Shown here: positions 9,546-17,992 of the stretch, piece after piece | Layout: every line of letters starts with the position of its first letter | Position numbering within the stretch: position 1 is the stretch's first letter | NCBI GenBank assembly: GCA_012032855.1 | Contig: JAAUQA010000008.1 | Span: 1 to 18,205, forward strand | Source of the DNA: Candidatus Competibacteraceae bacterium | Lineage (GTDB): Bacteria > Pseudomonadota > Gammaproteobacteria > Competibacterales > Competibacteraceae | DNA: 18,205 nucleotides | Reading direction: 5' to 3' | Position numbers and translations under genes: made by a program | The notes under the pieces: model-generated | Told to the model about the DNA's origin: nothing | The model's input: only the letters and a program-made list of their open reading frames with translations | Databases searched by the model: none

Positions 9546-10853
9546 ATGTTGAATTTCACAGTAAACGCCGGTGACGCGTTGCGCGGGCGGCTGCGAGTGC
9601 CGGGCGATAAATCCATTTCTCATCGCGCCATTATGTTGGGTTCCCTGGCTGAAGGGATCAGTCGGGTTGAGGGGTTTCTGGAAGGCGCCGACTGTCTGGC
9701 CACGCTCAACGCTTTTCGCGCCATGGGTGTCGTTATCGAAGGACCGGATCAAGGGCGACTGATTATCCACGGGGTAGGCTTACACGGTTTGCAAGCACCC
9801 ACTGAACCTTTGGATATGGGTAATTCCGGCACCGCCATGCGCTTGCTTGCCGGCATACTGGCGGGTCAGCGCTTCGATTCGGTGCTAGTCGGCGATGCGT
9901 CTCTGAATCGTCGTCCGATGCGCCGGATTATCGAGCCTTTGAACCTGATGGGAGCGCAAATCGATGCAACCGATTCAGCGACCGCGCCGCTGCATATCCG
10001 CGGCGATCGGCGTTTGACCGGTATCAATTACCGGATGCCGGTCGCCAGTGCGCAAGTCAAATCCTGCGTATTATTGGCCGGGCTGTACGCCCAAGGCCGC
10101 ACGGTAGTCACCGAACCGGCGCCTACCCGCGATCATACTGAACGCCTGCTGCAGGGATTCTGCTATCCGGTCGAAAAACAGGACAGCGACATCATGCTGA
10201 CCGGCAGCGGGCGTTTACAGGCGTGCGCCATTGATATCCCGGCGGATATCTCTTCAGCCGCCTTTTTCATGGTGGGGGCCAGTATTGCGCCGCACTCGGA
10301 TGTGTTGCTAGAACATGTCGGCATCAATCCGACCCGCACCGGCATTATCCAAATTCTGCAACGCATGGGTGCGGACATCACGGTGCTGAACGAGCGCTTG
10401 AGTGGTGGAGAACCGGTAGCCGATATCCGCGTCAAATCAGCTGCATTGCACGGGATTGAAATTCCCCCTGAATGGGTACCGTTAGCTATCGACGAATTTC
10501 CCGCTGTGTTTATTGCCGCAGCCTGCGCCGAGGGAGAAACCGTATTGACCGGCGCGGAGGAACTGCGTCTCAAGGAAAGCGACCGGATTACGGTGATGGC
10601 CGAAGGCTTGCAAACCCTGGGTATTTCCGCACAGCCCACCGCCGATGGGATGAGAATTCAAGGCGGGCAATTAACCGGCGGCACGGTCGCTAGTCACACC
10701 GATCATCGCATTGCGATGGCGTTTGCTATGGCTGCCGTGCGCGCCGACGGACCGATTCACATCCGTGACTGCGCTAATGTGAATACCTCATTTCCAGGCT
10801 TTGCTGCATTAGCGCGCGGTGTGGGCTTAACGCTTCAGGAACAGGTCGAATAA
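9546..10853 (+). CDS. aroA: 3-phosphoshikimate 1-carboxyvinyltransferase (EPSP synthase)
   Basis: AroA joins shikimate 3-phosphate and phosphoenolpyruvate to make EPSP, the step before chorismate. The PEP/S3P-binding motifs are all present: [66 protein letters not shown] and DHRIAMAFA. The SAQ-x-K and N-x-x-R motifs resemble class II EPSP synthases, although the glycine of the GNSGTAMR loop is retained. I chose the ATG at 9546 because it places the usual short lead before the first strand. A TTG at 9534, overlapping the tyrA stop, is an alternative that adds four residues. It would be about 435 residues long. ygiQ begins one base after the TAA. The frame is intact. Confidence 0.95.
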   Translation: MLNFTVNAGDALRGRLRVPGDKSISHRAIMLGSLAEGISRVEGFLEGADCLATLNAFRAMGVVIEGPDQGRLIIHGVGLHGLQAPTEPLDMGNSGTAMRLLAGILAGQRFDSVLVGDASLNRRPMRRIIEPLNLMGAQIDATDSATAPLHIRGDRRLTGINYRMPVASAQVKSCVLLAGLYAQGRTVVTEPAPTRDHTERLLQGFCYPVEKQDSDIMLTGSGRLQACAIDIPADISSAAFFMVGASIAPHSDVLLEHVGINPTRTGIIQILQRMGADITVLNERLSGGEPVADIRVKSAALHGIEIPPEWVPLAIDEFPAVFIAAACAEGETVLTGAEELRLKESDRITVMAEGLQTLGISAQPTADGMRIQGGQLTGGTVASHTDHRIAMAFAMAAVRADGPIHIRDCANVNTSFPGFAALARGVGLTLQEQVE

Positions 10854-10854
10854 G

Positions 10855-13113
10855 ATGTCCATGCCTACCGCCCCTGCCTTATTCTCATACCGTAAATACT
10901 GGGCCGCTCGGTTTGGCACGGCGCCGTTCTTACCGGTGTCACGCGCCGAAATGGATCAACTCGGCTGGGATTCTTGCGACATCATTATCGTGACCGGCGA
11001 TGCTTACGTAGATCATGCCAGTTTCGGTATGGCGGTCATTGGTCGCCTGTTAGAAGCGCAGGGATTTCGGGTTGGTATCATTACCCAGCCGGATTGGACC
11101 GGCACTGCCGATTTCGAAGCGCTGGGGCGACCGAATTTGTTTTTCGGCGTGACGGCGGTAATCTGGATTCGAATGGTCAATCGTTATACGTCTGATCGAC
11201 GCTTGCGCCACAACGATGCCTATACCGCCAACGATGAAGGCGGCAAACGTCCGGATCGGGCGGTCATCGTGTATAGCCAGCGTTGCCGAGAAGCGTACAA
11301 GGACAGCCCGATCATTATCGGCGGCATCGAAGCCAGTCTGCGCCGCATCGCCCATTACGATTACTGGTCCGACAAGGTGCGCCGGTCGGTGTTGTTGGAT
11401 ACTAAAGCCGATCTATTATTGTATGGCAATGCCGAACGGGCCATCGTCGAGATTGCCCACCGCGTTGCTGCTGGTGCCCATCCCCGCGACATGCAAGATA
11501 TTCGCGGTACCGCTTTTATCAGCCGGAGCGTACCGGACGGTTGGCGCACCATCGACTCGACCGAACTGGATCAGCCCGGTCCGGTAGCGCCACATCCCAA
11601 TCCTTATGCGGCGACAACTCCCCGCTCGACGCCGCCAGCCCCGGCTGCCATAGACCCTGTGCCGCAGCGTCCAGTCCGTGAAAAGCGCCATGACCGCGCC
11701 CTAACCGTCATTCGTCTGCCCGCATACGAACAAGTCAAGAATGATCCGGTGCTGTACGCGCACGCTTCGCGTTTGCTGCATCTGGAAACCAATCCCGGCA
11801 ACGCCCGTGCTCTGGTGCAGCGGCATGGCGATCGCGACGTTTGGTTGAATCCGCCGCCGATTCCATTGACTACCCCGGAGCTCGACGCGGTGTTTGATTT
11901 ACCCTACGCCCGGATCCCGCATCCGAGCTACGGCGGTGCGCGTATTCCAGCCTACGAAATGATCCGCTTTTCAGTCAATATCATGCGCGGCTGTTTCGGC
12001 GGTTGTACCTTTTGTTCTATCACCGAGCACGAGGGGCGTATTATCCAATCGCGTTCGGAGACGTCGATTTTGCGCGAGATCGAAGACATCCGCGACAAAA
12101 CGCCGGGCTTCACCGGGGTGATTTCCGATCTGGGCGGGCCGACCGCCAATATGTACCGCTTGGCCTGCAAATCCAAGGACATTGAAAAGAGCTGTCGGCG
12201 GTTATCCTGCGTGCACCCGACGATTTGTCCCAACCTCAATACCGACCACTCGTCGCTCACCGGGCTGTACCGTAAAGCGCGGAATCTGCCGGGAGTGAAG
12301 AAAGTCCTGGTGGCTTCGGGACTGCGTTACGATCTGGCGATCCGCGATCCTGCTTACGTGCGCGAACTGGTGACACACCATGTTGGTGGTTATCTCAAGA
12401 TCGCGCCTGAGCACACCGAGGACGGCCCGCTGTCCAAAATGATGAAACCGGGTATGGGTGCTTATGACCAGTTCAAAGCGCTGTTTGAGAAGTATTCCAA
12501 AGAAGCCGGCAAAGAGCAGTACCTGATCCCCTATTTCATCGCCGCTCATCCCGGCACTACCGATGAAGATATGCTGCAACTGGCGCTTTGGTTGAAACAA
12601 CACGGGTTTCGGGCCGATCAAGTACAGGCTTTCCTGCCCTCGCCAATGGCCTTGGCCACTGCCATGTATCACAGCGGTCGCAACCCATTGAAAGGCATCC
12701 ATCGTGATCGCGGCGAGACCGTTATGTCTCCCAAGGGTCTGAAACAACGGCGGTTACACAAAGCCTTTCTGCGTTACCATGACCCGGAGAACTGGCCACT
12801 GCTGCGCGAGACGCTCAAACGCATGGGCCGAGCCGATCTGATCGGTAATGGCAAACGGCATCTGATCCCTACTTGGCAACCGACCGGTACCGGTTTAGGC
12901 GGTGGTGAAGGCACGCGTATGGGCCGCAAACACCGCCCGCAGACGATACTTACCCAACACACCGGACTACCGCCTCGTGCCGATGGCAGCAAAGTGGCGC
13001 GACATGCTGTAATGCCTAAGGTGCGTAAACCGCCGGTTTCCAATCGACGACCGCCACGGGCGATCACTCAAGGCAGCCCCAGCGGTTCCGGTAAACGACG
13101 CGGTGGCCGATGA
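10855..13113 (+). CDS. ygiQ: YgiQ family radical SAM protein
   Basis: This 752-residue protein belongs to the large YgiQ (UPF0313) family. The N-terminus ([20 protein letters not shown], then [13 protein letters not shown]) is the characteristic YgiQ domain. The radical SAM core has the [4Fe-4S] ligands Cys380, Cys384 and Cys387 in a GCFGGCTFC motif, followed by [11 protein letters not shown] and [14 protein letters not shown]. The C-terminal tail after about residue 690 is basic and proline-rich, probably disordered. The reaction is not established for the family. It starts one base after the aroA stop, so it is likely translated from the same mRNA, although its place behind the aromatic genes is unusual; cmk and rpsA are the common neighbours there. 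Confidence 0.93.
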   Translation: MSMPTAPALFSYRKYWAARFGTAPFLPVSRAEMDQLGWDSCDIIIVTGDAYVDHASFGMAVIGRLLEAQGFRVGIITQPDWTGTADFEALGRPNLFFGVTAVIWIRMVNRYTSDRRLRHNDAYTANDEGGKRPDRAVIVYSQRCREAYKDSPIIIGGIEASLRRIAHYDYWSDKVRRSVLLDTKADLLLYGNAERAIVEIAHRVAAGAHPRDMQDIRGTAFISRSVPDGWRTIDSTELDQPGPVAPHPNPYAATTPRSTPPAPAAIDPVPQRPVREKRHDRALTVIRLPAYEQVKNDPVLYAHASRLLHLETNPGNARALVQRHGDRDVWLNPPPIPLTTPELDAVFDLPYARIPHPSYGGARIPAYEMIRFSVNIMRGCFGGCTFCSITEHEGRIIQSRSETSILREIEDIRDKTPGFTGVISDLGGPTANMYRLACKSKDIEKSCRRLSCVHPTICPNLNTDHSSLTGLYRKARNLPGVKKVLVASGLRYDLAIRDPAYVRELVTHHVGGYLKIAPEHTEDGPLSKMMKPGMGAYDQFKALFEKYSKEAGKEQYLIPYFIAAHPGTTDEDMLQLALWLKQHGFRADQVQAFLPSPMALATAMYHSGRNPLKGIHRDRGETVMSPKGLKQRRLHKAFLRYHDPENWPLLRETLKRMGRADLIGNGKRHLIPTWQPTGTGLGGGEGTRMGRKHRPQTILTQHTGLPPRADGSKVARHAVMPKVRKPPVSNRRPPRAITQGSPSGSGKRRGGR

Positions 13114-13128
13114 AATCGGTAGGGGCGA

Positions 13129-13156
13129 CGCATAAGTCGCTTCGCATAAGTCGCTT
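13129..13156 (+). repeat. Two tandem copies of a 14-nt repeat between ygiQ and mtaD
   Basis: CGCATAAGTCGCTT occurs twice in perfect tandem (13129-13142 and 13143-13156) in the 57-bp gap. The first copy is preceded by TAGGGGCGA, and GCGAC (13126-13130 region) can pair with GTCGC in the repeat. It looks like a partial copy of a dispersed intergenic repeat rather than a terminator, as no T-run follows. Confidence 0.7.
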
Positions 13157-13170
13157 GATAAGGGTTCGCT

Positions 13171-14513
13171 ATGCAAACCATCGATTTAATCATTAACGCT
13201 CGCTGGGTTATCCCAGTAGAACCGGAAGGCTGCGTTTGGGAAGATCACGCCGTCGCAGTCGATCAGGGACGCATTCTTGCCATTCTGCCCCGCCAAGAAG
13301 CCGAAACCCGTTATCGTGCTGAGACTCAATTGGAGCGGCCGCACCACGCCTTGATTCCGGGACTGATCAATACCCATACCCATGCCGCCATGAATTTGCT
13401 GCGCGGATTGGCCGACGATCTGCCACTGATGACCTGGTTGCAACAGCACATCTGGCCGGCAGAAGCTCGTTGGGTCAGTGCGGCATTCGTGCGCGACGGC
13501 ACCGAAGCCGCAGTGGCGGAAATGCTTCGTGGTGGCATCACCTGTTTCGGCGATATGTACTTCTTTCCCGAAGCCGTCGCCGAAGTAGTCAGAAACTCCG
13601 GTATGCGCGCCTGTATCGGGCTGATTGTGGTCGATTTTCCCAGCGCCTGGCGCAAAATGCCGACGACTATCTGCACAAAGGACTGGCCTTGCACGATAGA
13701 TTGCGCGGTGACTCCCGCATCACCACTGCTTTTGCCCCTCACGCGCCGTATACAGTCAATCCCGATGCCTTGGAACGGATTGGGGTGCTCGCCCATGAAC
13801 TCGATATTCCCATCCACATTCATGTGCATGAAACCGCTGCCGAGGTGGAGCAAAGCCTAAGCGAACACGGCCAACGGCCCTTGGCTGGATTGCAGGCCAG
13901 GGGGCTGCTATCACCGCGGCTGATTGCCGTGCACATGACCCAATTGAATGCGGATGAAATCCAGCAGATTGCCGATACCGGAGTCAATGTCGTCCATTGT
14001 CCGGAATCCAATTTGAAACTGGCCAGTGGGTTTTGCCCGGTGGCGCAACTTGATGCTGCCGGTGTCAATGTGGCGCTAGGCACCGACGGTGTGGCCAGCA
14101 ACAATGATTTGAATCTGTTCGGAGAGATGCGCAGCGCTGCTCTGCTCGGTAAAGCATTGGCCAACGACGCTACCGTACTGCCGGCCCAGCGTATCTTGCG
14201 CATGGCGACCTTGAACGGCGCACGCGCGTTGGGTCTTGAGCAACACATTGGTTCGCTGGAACCCGGCAAATGGGCGGACATGACAGCGGTAGACCTGGGC
14301 ACATTGGAAGCCGAGCCGGTTTACAATCCCGTTTCGCAGTTAGTTTACGCCACCGGTCGCCATCAGGTCAGCGATGTGTGGGTGGCCGGTCGGCAGCTAC
14401 TCGCGGATAGGGTGCTCAATACCTTGGATATCGACGCCATCACCCATAAGGTGCGTAACTGGGCGGACAAGATCAATCACGGCAACCATGTGCAATCGCA
14501 TGACAGCACTTAA
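13171..14513 (+). CDS. mtaD: 5-methylthioadenosine/S-adenosylhomocysteine deaminase, TRZ/ATZ amidohydrolase family (one apparent frameshift)
   Basis: This metal-dependent amidohydrolase deaminates methylthioadenosine or S-adenosylhomocysteine in the SAM-recycling pathway. Metal ligands are visible: the [16 protein letters not shown]is-x-His near residue 68, [18 protein letters not shown] and the [13 protein letters not shown] aspartate. The frame breaks at 13649-13650: one more G (GCCTGG+G+CGCAAAAT) gives [21 protein letters not shown] and a 447-residue protein of normal length. AAGGG precedes the ATG by 7 nt. Family members cannot be split reliably between MTA/SAH deaminase and other aminohydrolase activities from sequence alone. 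The link to ubiG, a SAM-dependent methyltransferase that makes SAH, supports the SAM-byproduct role. It overlaps ubiG by 14 nt. Confidence 0.88.
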
Positions 14514-15204
14514 TATCGATCAACAGGAAATCGCCAAGTTCGATGAACGCGCCCACGGTTGGTGGGATCCGCAGGGCGAATTTAAAACCTTGCACGACAT
14601 TAACCCGTTGCGTTTGAGTTTCATCGACGAACGGGCCGAACTGAGCGGCAAGCGGGTTTTGGACGTGGGTTGCGGCGGCGGGATTCTAGCTGAGAGCATG
14701 GTCAAACAAGGCGCTACTGTTACCGCCATCGATATGGCTGAGGCACCGCTGGTGGTAGCCCGCGTGCACAGTCTGGAAAGCGGCCTGACGGTGGATTACC
14801 GGCACATCACTGCCGAGGAACTGGCGGCCAGTGAACCGGCCAGCTTCGACGTGGTGACCTGCATGGAGTTACTGGAACATGTGCCCGATCCGGCTTCGCT
14901 GATCCGCGCTTGTGCCACGTTGGTAAAACCGGGCGGGCCGGTGTTTTTTTCTACCCTTAACCGAAACCCGAAAGCGTATCTGCTCGCCGTGCTGGGTGCC
15001 GAATACCTGCTGCGCATGTTGCCTAAGGGAACCCATGATTACAGCAAATTCATTCGCCCTTCCGAGCTGGATGCATGGGCAAGGGCGGCGGGTTTACAAG
15101 TGCATGAGCTCATTGGCCTGCACTACAACCCTGTGACTCAGCGTTATTGGTTAGCGTCAGGAGTGGATGTCAACTATATGGCGTATTGCCGGACCGAAGC
15201 ATGA
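14500..15204 (+). CDS. ubiG: Ubiquinone biosynthesis O-methyltransferase (3-demethylubiquinol / 2-polyprenyl-6-hydroxyphenol methylase)
   Basis: UbiG carries out both O-methylation steps of ubiquinone synthesis, on the cytoplasmic membrane face, with SAM. The N-terminal [20 protein letters not shown] block and [12 protein letters not shown] are diagnostic. The SAM motif I is [15 protein letters not shown] (about residues 51-65), followed by the [13 protein letters not shown] region and [12 protein letters not shown]. The ATG at 14500 is chosen because homologous sequence starts there; an ATG at 14488 would add four residues. The product is 234 residues, the usual size. The frame is intact. 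It overlaps mtaD by 14 nt, so the two are probably coupled. It is the last housekeeping gene before the accessory region. Confidence 0.95.
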   Translation: MTALNIDQQEIAKFDERAHGWWDPQGEFKTLHDINPLRLSFIDERAELSGKRVLDVGCGGGILAESMVKQGATVTAIDMAEAPLVVARVHSLESGLTVDYRHITAEELAASEPASFDVVTCMELLEHVPDPASLIRACATLVKPGGPVFFSTLNRNPKAYLLAVLGAEYLLRMLPKGTHDYSKFIRPSELDAWARAAGLQVHELIGLHYNPVTQRYWLASGVDVNYMAYCRTEA

Positions 15205-15304
15205 GTATGGAGACGCGTTAATGGAATCGCAGCTATTCGGTGAGCTCCATTCTCGGGAGTAGAATTCACCGATTGATTCAAAGGCATATAAGGTGATTTC
15301 CGGT
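15201..15304 (+). other. Junction between ubiG and the transposase remnant, with a possible downstream-gene stub
   Basis: An ATG at 15201 overlaps the ubiG stop as ATGA and encodes MSMETR before a TAA at 15219-15221. In many gammaproteobacteria ubiG is followed with such an overlap by a phosphatase gene (mupP/gph), so this may be its severed start; that is an inference from position. The rest has a 7-bp inverted repeat TCGGTGA/TCACCGA (15237-15243 and 15266-15272) and no gene. Confidence 0.35.
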
Positions 15305-15955
15305 TTATTTCATACCGGGCAAGCGGAGGATAAGGATGTCCCACTTCGGCAGCTGTGAATTACGTACCAAGCGCGCTTCTACAGCACGCATGGTCTCCTT
15401 GGTAAGAGACACCCCTTTCTCGTAGGCGGTGCGGCTTAACGCCACCACCGGATGCAGGCTTTTCCGGGTCATGGTTTTGGCCCGCTGAAGCATGGTCTTG
15501 GCATCGGTCAGTTGAGTACCATTCCAATGGTGCTCAAGAATCCCTCAACAACGCTCAATCGGATTGTACTTGCTGTGATACGCCGGATAATACAGCAGTT
15601 GGATCGGTTTGCCGATGGTGTCGGCAAACTGCACCATGCGATGGAGGAACTGGGTACGCTGCCCGTTGTTCACGGTACCATTGTCGGCTTTGATCTGTAA
15701 CAGTGAGAGGTCATCGCACTCTTGATCTGGGCGCTGTTCCCACCAGGATTGCAGTGCGTCGACAATGAAGTCGCTGGTCTTCGCGGAACTGCCAAAGGTC
15801 AAATGCAGTTCGCCGGTATCCTCGTTGACGATGCCGAGCGGGGTGTACTTCTCTTGACAGCCCATGTCATGGTCGGCGGCCTTGGTGTCTGCGCGCGTCT
15901 TGCCGCCACGCGAGGTACTCGCCGATGTTCACTCTCGCCTTGCAGTCTATGCTCA
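15305..15955 (-). pseudogene. ISAzo13-type transposase remnant (C-terminal DDE part)
   Basis: Reading leftward, this encodes the catalytic half of an ISAzo13-family DDE transposase. It shows SIDCKARVNIGEY, then (after a frame break) RGGKTRADTKAADHDMGCQEKYTPLGI, TSDFIVDALQSWW, a DNGT block and YYPAYHSKYNPIERC, ending in RNSQLPKWDILIL. Two lesions are visible. One is an extra base at 15914-15915; removing one G restores GEYSRGGKTRADT. The other is a TGA at 15545-15547 where a tryptophan codon is expected (IERC-W-GILEHHWNGTQL). The N-terminal half is missing and is replaced by dioxygenase sequence fused in frame. No terminal inverted repeats were recognised. It should be inactive. Confidence 0.85.
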
Positions 15956-16402
15956 CGCGGGCAGCCGGGGCTTTCCCCCAATTTATCAAGCGTAGCCTGC
16001 GATCTTTTTCGTCTATATTTGAGCTGCTGCATGTTTCTATTAGCCATGAATCAAAAGATTCATTCTGCAATGTTGAATCGATTGTTTCGGGTGCAAAGAA
16101 CTGCTTCATATTATGAAAAGAGAACCCGGAACCAATAACCAGAAGATTGTCACAACCCAGATCGTGAAAAGACTCGCCAATCACTATATGCTGCTCTGGA
16201 TCCAGGTTGTTGAGAAGTGAAAGTTGGACGCAGGGTATATCGGCATTAGGAAACATGATTTTCAAAGCAACAAACAGCCCGTGATCAAAACCATGTTTTT
16301 TATCCAGATTAGCTTGAATCCCCGCACTGTTTAATTGTCTGTGGATTCTTTCTGCCAGTTCGGGCTGACCCGGGCAGGGATATTCTATGTGATATGATTC
16401 TT
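15956..16402 (-). pseudogene. Internal fragment of a class III (LigB/DODA-type) extradiol ring-cleavage dioxygenase
   Basis: The frame resembles the middle of DODA-type dioxygenases. It has YHIEYPCPGQPELAERI, GFDHGLFVALKIMFPNADIP with a candidate ligand His, VQLSLL, GSGFSFHNM with a conserved His, and FDSWL followed by RLRLINWGKAPAARV. Intact members have a further N-terminal half with two metal-binding histidines and a C-terminal PREEHLLPLHV-type block; both are absent. The left boundary passes in frame into the transposase near 15950. The right boundary lies immediately after the brnA stop. The segment looks more AT-rich than the core genes. An ATG at 16436 inside brnA could start a 189-residue chimeric reading frame, but it has no sign of function. 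Confidence 0.72.
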
Positions 16403-16404
16403 CG

Positions 16405-16641
16405 TTAGCGCTGTTTCTGCTGCGACACGTATTCATCGAGCAGTTGCCTGATCATTCTCTGATACTGCGTGTGGTGCTTCTTTGCAGCTTCTTTAAAAAA
16501 CGCCACACTCTCCGAACTCAGTGCAATAGTGACTTTGGTTTGCTCATTCTTCAGCGCCAGTTCTTCAGGTGACGGAAGAAAATCCGGCACCAACTTGATT
16601 TCGCCGATGGGTTCATCGCTATACCGTATTTGCTTGCTCAT
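16405..16641 (-). CDS. brnA: BrnA-type antitoxin
   Basis: This 78-residue protein is the probable antitoxin of the pair with BrnT. A short acidic N-terminal part (YSDEPIGEIKLVPDFLPSPEELAL) precedes a C-terminal ribbon-helix-helix-like segment (KVTIALSSESVAFFKEAAKKHHTQYQRMIRQLLDEYV), which in this family binds the operon promoter. The ATG at 16641 overlaps the end of brnT by 23 nt, as expected for the brnT-brnA order. A longer upstream frame has no homology. The TAA stop lies inside the 9-bp inverted repeat that bounds the unit. Confidence 0.82.
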   Translation of the reverse strand: MSKQIRYSDEPIGEIKLVPDFLPSPEELALKNEQTKVTIALSSESVAFFKEAAKKHHTQYQRMIRQLLDEYVSQQKQR

Positions 16642-16909
16642 AAACTTTCTTACCCTCGCGCCAGTAACCTGCACCGATGATTCGGATGCGGCCGGATCGA
16701 TACGTGAACCGAACGGTGAGAATCCCTGTGCCTTGCCCGTTGGCACCGAAGCAGTAATACCGCTTTTCCTTTTGGCTGTGCTTCAGATCTTCGGCAATTA
16801 CACGCTTTGCATCGAGAAAGGCGGCCTGGGCTTCGTAAAACGTAACCCCATGTTTTCGCTCGTTTTCACGATTCTTCGCAGGATCCCATTCGAAGCTCGG
16901 TTCGTTCAT
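16619..16909 (-). CDS. brnT: BrnT-type toxin (RelE-fold ribonuclease)
   Basis: The 96-residue sequence matches the BrnT family: FEWDPAKNRENERKHGVTFYEAQAAFLD at the start, a central DLKHSQKEKRYYCFG strand region and a C-terminal RSGRIRIIGAGYW block. BrnT proteins are RelE-like ribonucleases that slow growth by cutting RNA and are neutralised by BrnA. The ATG at 16909 fits the family start; no strong Shine-Dalgarno is seen. The frame is intact, unlike most flanking accessory genes. The operon is probably autoregulated by the BrnTA complex from the region 16910-16970. Confidence 0.88.
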   Translation of the reverse strand: MNEPSFEWDPAKNRENERKHGVTFYEAQAAFLDAKRVIAEDLKHSQKEKRYYCFGANGQGTGILTVRFTYRSGRIRIIGAGYWREGKKVYEQANTV

Positions 16910-16960
16910 GGGATAAGAATAGCAGAGGATATGGTGATTTCGCCATACTTTAAGTTTTGG

Positions 16961-16990
16961 GCGCTAACGCCTAGTTCAGCGGCGCCGGAC
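16961..16990 (-). other. Half attC-like recombination site upstream of brnT
   Basis: Read on the minus strand the site is GCCGCTGAACTAGGCGTTAG followed by CGCC, very like the right half (L'-R') of integron attC sites, where GCTTAAC- or GCTGAAC-type L' sequence and a GGCGTTAG core lie five to six bases apart. The other half is not present next to it. The core reads GTTAGCG rather than strict GTTRRRY. A matching CGTTAGCGC at 16403-16411 forms a 9-bp inverted repeat with GCGCTAACG at 16961-16969 across brnTA. The assignment as a cassette boundary is an inference. Confidence 0.45.
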
Positions 16991-16999
16991 ACGCAGCGG

Positions 17000-17036
17000 C
17001 TTTTTGGGGAACAATGCCGAAGGCATACCCAAAAAG
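17000..17036. repeat. Long hairpin next to the RAYT unit
   Basis: CTTTTTGGG (17000-17008) pairs with CCCAAAAAG (17028-17036), and inside it ATGCC (17014-17018) pairs with GGCAT (17022-17026) around a GAA loop. It lies 8 bp outside the left 19-bp repeat of the RAYT unit. No T-run follows directly on the plus strand, so it is not a standard terminator. Confidence 0.6.
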
Positions 17037-17044
17037 GCGGAGTA

Positions 17045-17063
17045 AAATAGGGGACAGACCACG
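17045..17063 (+). repeat. Left 19-bp inverted repeat of the RAYT unit
   Basis: Exact inverse of 17883-17901; it sits 49 bp upstream of the transposase ATG. It probably serves as a REP-like recognition sequence. Confidence 0.85.
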
Positions 17064-17111
17064 TTTTATATGCTATGTTTGGCTCATTGAAATCACAAAA
17101 CAGGCACTTCC

Positions 17112-17827
17112 ATGCCGAGACGAGAACGGCTTAGGCTTGCGTCAATTCCGCTTCACATTATCCAGCGGGGCAACAACCGGGGTGCCTGCTTTTTCGCCGA
17201 AGACGATTATCAATTCTACCTCGATCATCTCGGCGAGGCCTGCAAGAAATATACGGTGGACCTTCATGCCTACGTGCTAATGACCAATCATGTTCACCTG
17301 TTAATGACACCCAAGGAGGGAGAGGGGCCATCCCGAGTGATGAAACATCTGGGTCAGCGCTATGTGCAATACGTGAATCGGACCTATCGGCGTTCCGGCA
17401 CACTCTGGGAAGGAAGATTCCGCTCCTGCCTGGTGGAAGAAGAAGATTATTTTCTTGGCTGTCACCGCTACATTGAATTGAACCCGGTGCGAGCTGGAAT
17501 AGTCGAGCATCCAGGGGAGTATCGGTGGTCTAGCTATGGACACAATGCCCAAGGCGGAAAAACGTATTTATCCGCCCTCATCCCCTCTATACCGGACTCG
17601 GTCGCAATAAACGCCTGCGCCAGGAGGCATACCGTGAATTGTTCCGTTACCAACTTGACCCAGGGTTGGTGGATCAGATACGTACGGCGACTAATGGGGG
17701 TTTTGTCTTGGGGACGGAGCGATTTCAGAAAGAGGTCGCTGCAACGCTTGGCCGGCGTACTTGGCCGGGTAGGCCGGGGCGTCCAAGGTCCGATGGCAAG
17801 GCGGAACAGCAAAAACTTGAGCTATAA
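17112..17827 (+). CDS. REP-associated tyrosine transposase (Y1/HUH superfamily), one apparent frameshift
   Basis: RAYTs are single-strand HUH nucleases related to IS200/IS605 TnpA that act on REP hairpins. The start PRRERLRLASIPLHIIQRGNN is typical. The HUH pair is His60-Val-His62 in MTNHVHLLM, and the tyrosine-bearing block YFLGCHRYIELNPVRAG spans residues 113-129. The frame breaks in an A-run at 17558-17562: a sixth A gives GGKNVFIRPHPLYTGLG and then YRELFRYQLDPGLVDQIRTATNGGF to the TAA at 17825-17827, a 238-residue protein of normal size. Uncorrected, the reading frame runs with unrelated sequence to 17858. The corrected product ends with the basic PGRPGRPR tail typical of the family. Confidence 0.85.
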
Positions 17828-17882
17828 AGAGCGGGCTTTTGTGACGTACGATAGCTAAGCCGGGTAAGTGGAGACAGATAAT

Positions 17883-17901
17883 CGTGGTCTGTCCCCTATT
17901 T
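17883..17901 (-). repeat. Right 19-bp inverted repeat of the RAYT unit
   Basis: CGTGGTCTGTCCCCTATTT, the exact reverse complement of 17045-17063, lying 56 bp after the corrected transposase stop. The pairing of the two repeats leaves 819 bp between them. Confidence 0.85.
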
Positions 17902-17992
17902 CTGTGTGCCCTATTATTTCCGCAATTTAAGCATAAACTGCCGTCATCACATCGTCATTACATTTTTGCTTATCCATAAGGCACTGAAGGAC

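Larger units (their letters stand above)
17045..17901 (+). mobile_element. RAYT unit flanked by perfect 19-bp inverted repeats
   Basis: AAATAGGGGACAGACCACG at 17045-17063 is repeated exactly in inverse orientation at 17883-17901, bracketing one Y1 transposase gene. The GGGGACAGACCACG core resembles the REP-like repeats seen beside RAYT genes in gammaproteobacteria. A degenerate third copy (GGAGACAGATAATCG, 17871-17885) lies just inside the right repeat in direct orientation with the left one. The 857-bp unit therefore looks like a complete RAYT with its target-type repeats. Confidence 0.8.

Noticed and set aside
10163..10639. 158-residue minus-strand reading frame inside aroA
   Set aside because: Antisense shadow of an intact, motif-complete AroA; Ser/Arg/Ala-rich with no family resemblance.
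12202..12747. 181-residue minus-strand reading frame inside ygiQ
   Set aside because: Antisense to the radical SAM domain with no start signal or domain.
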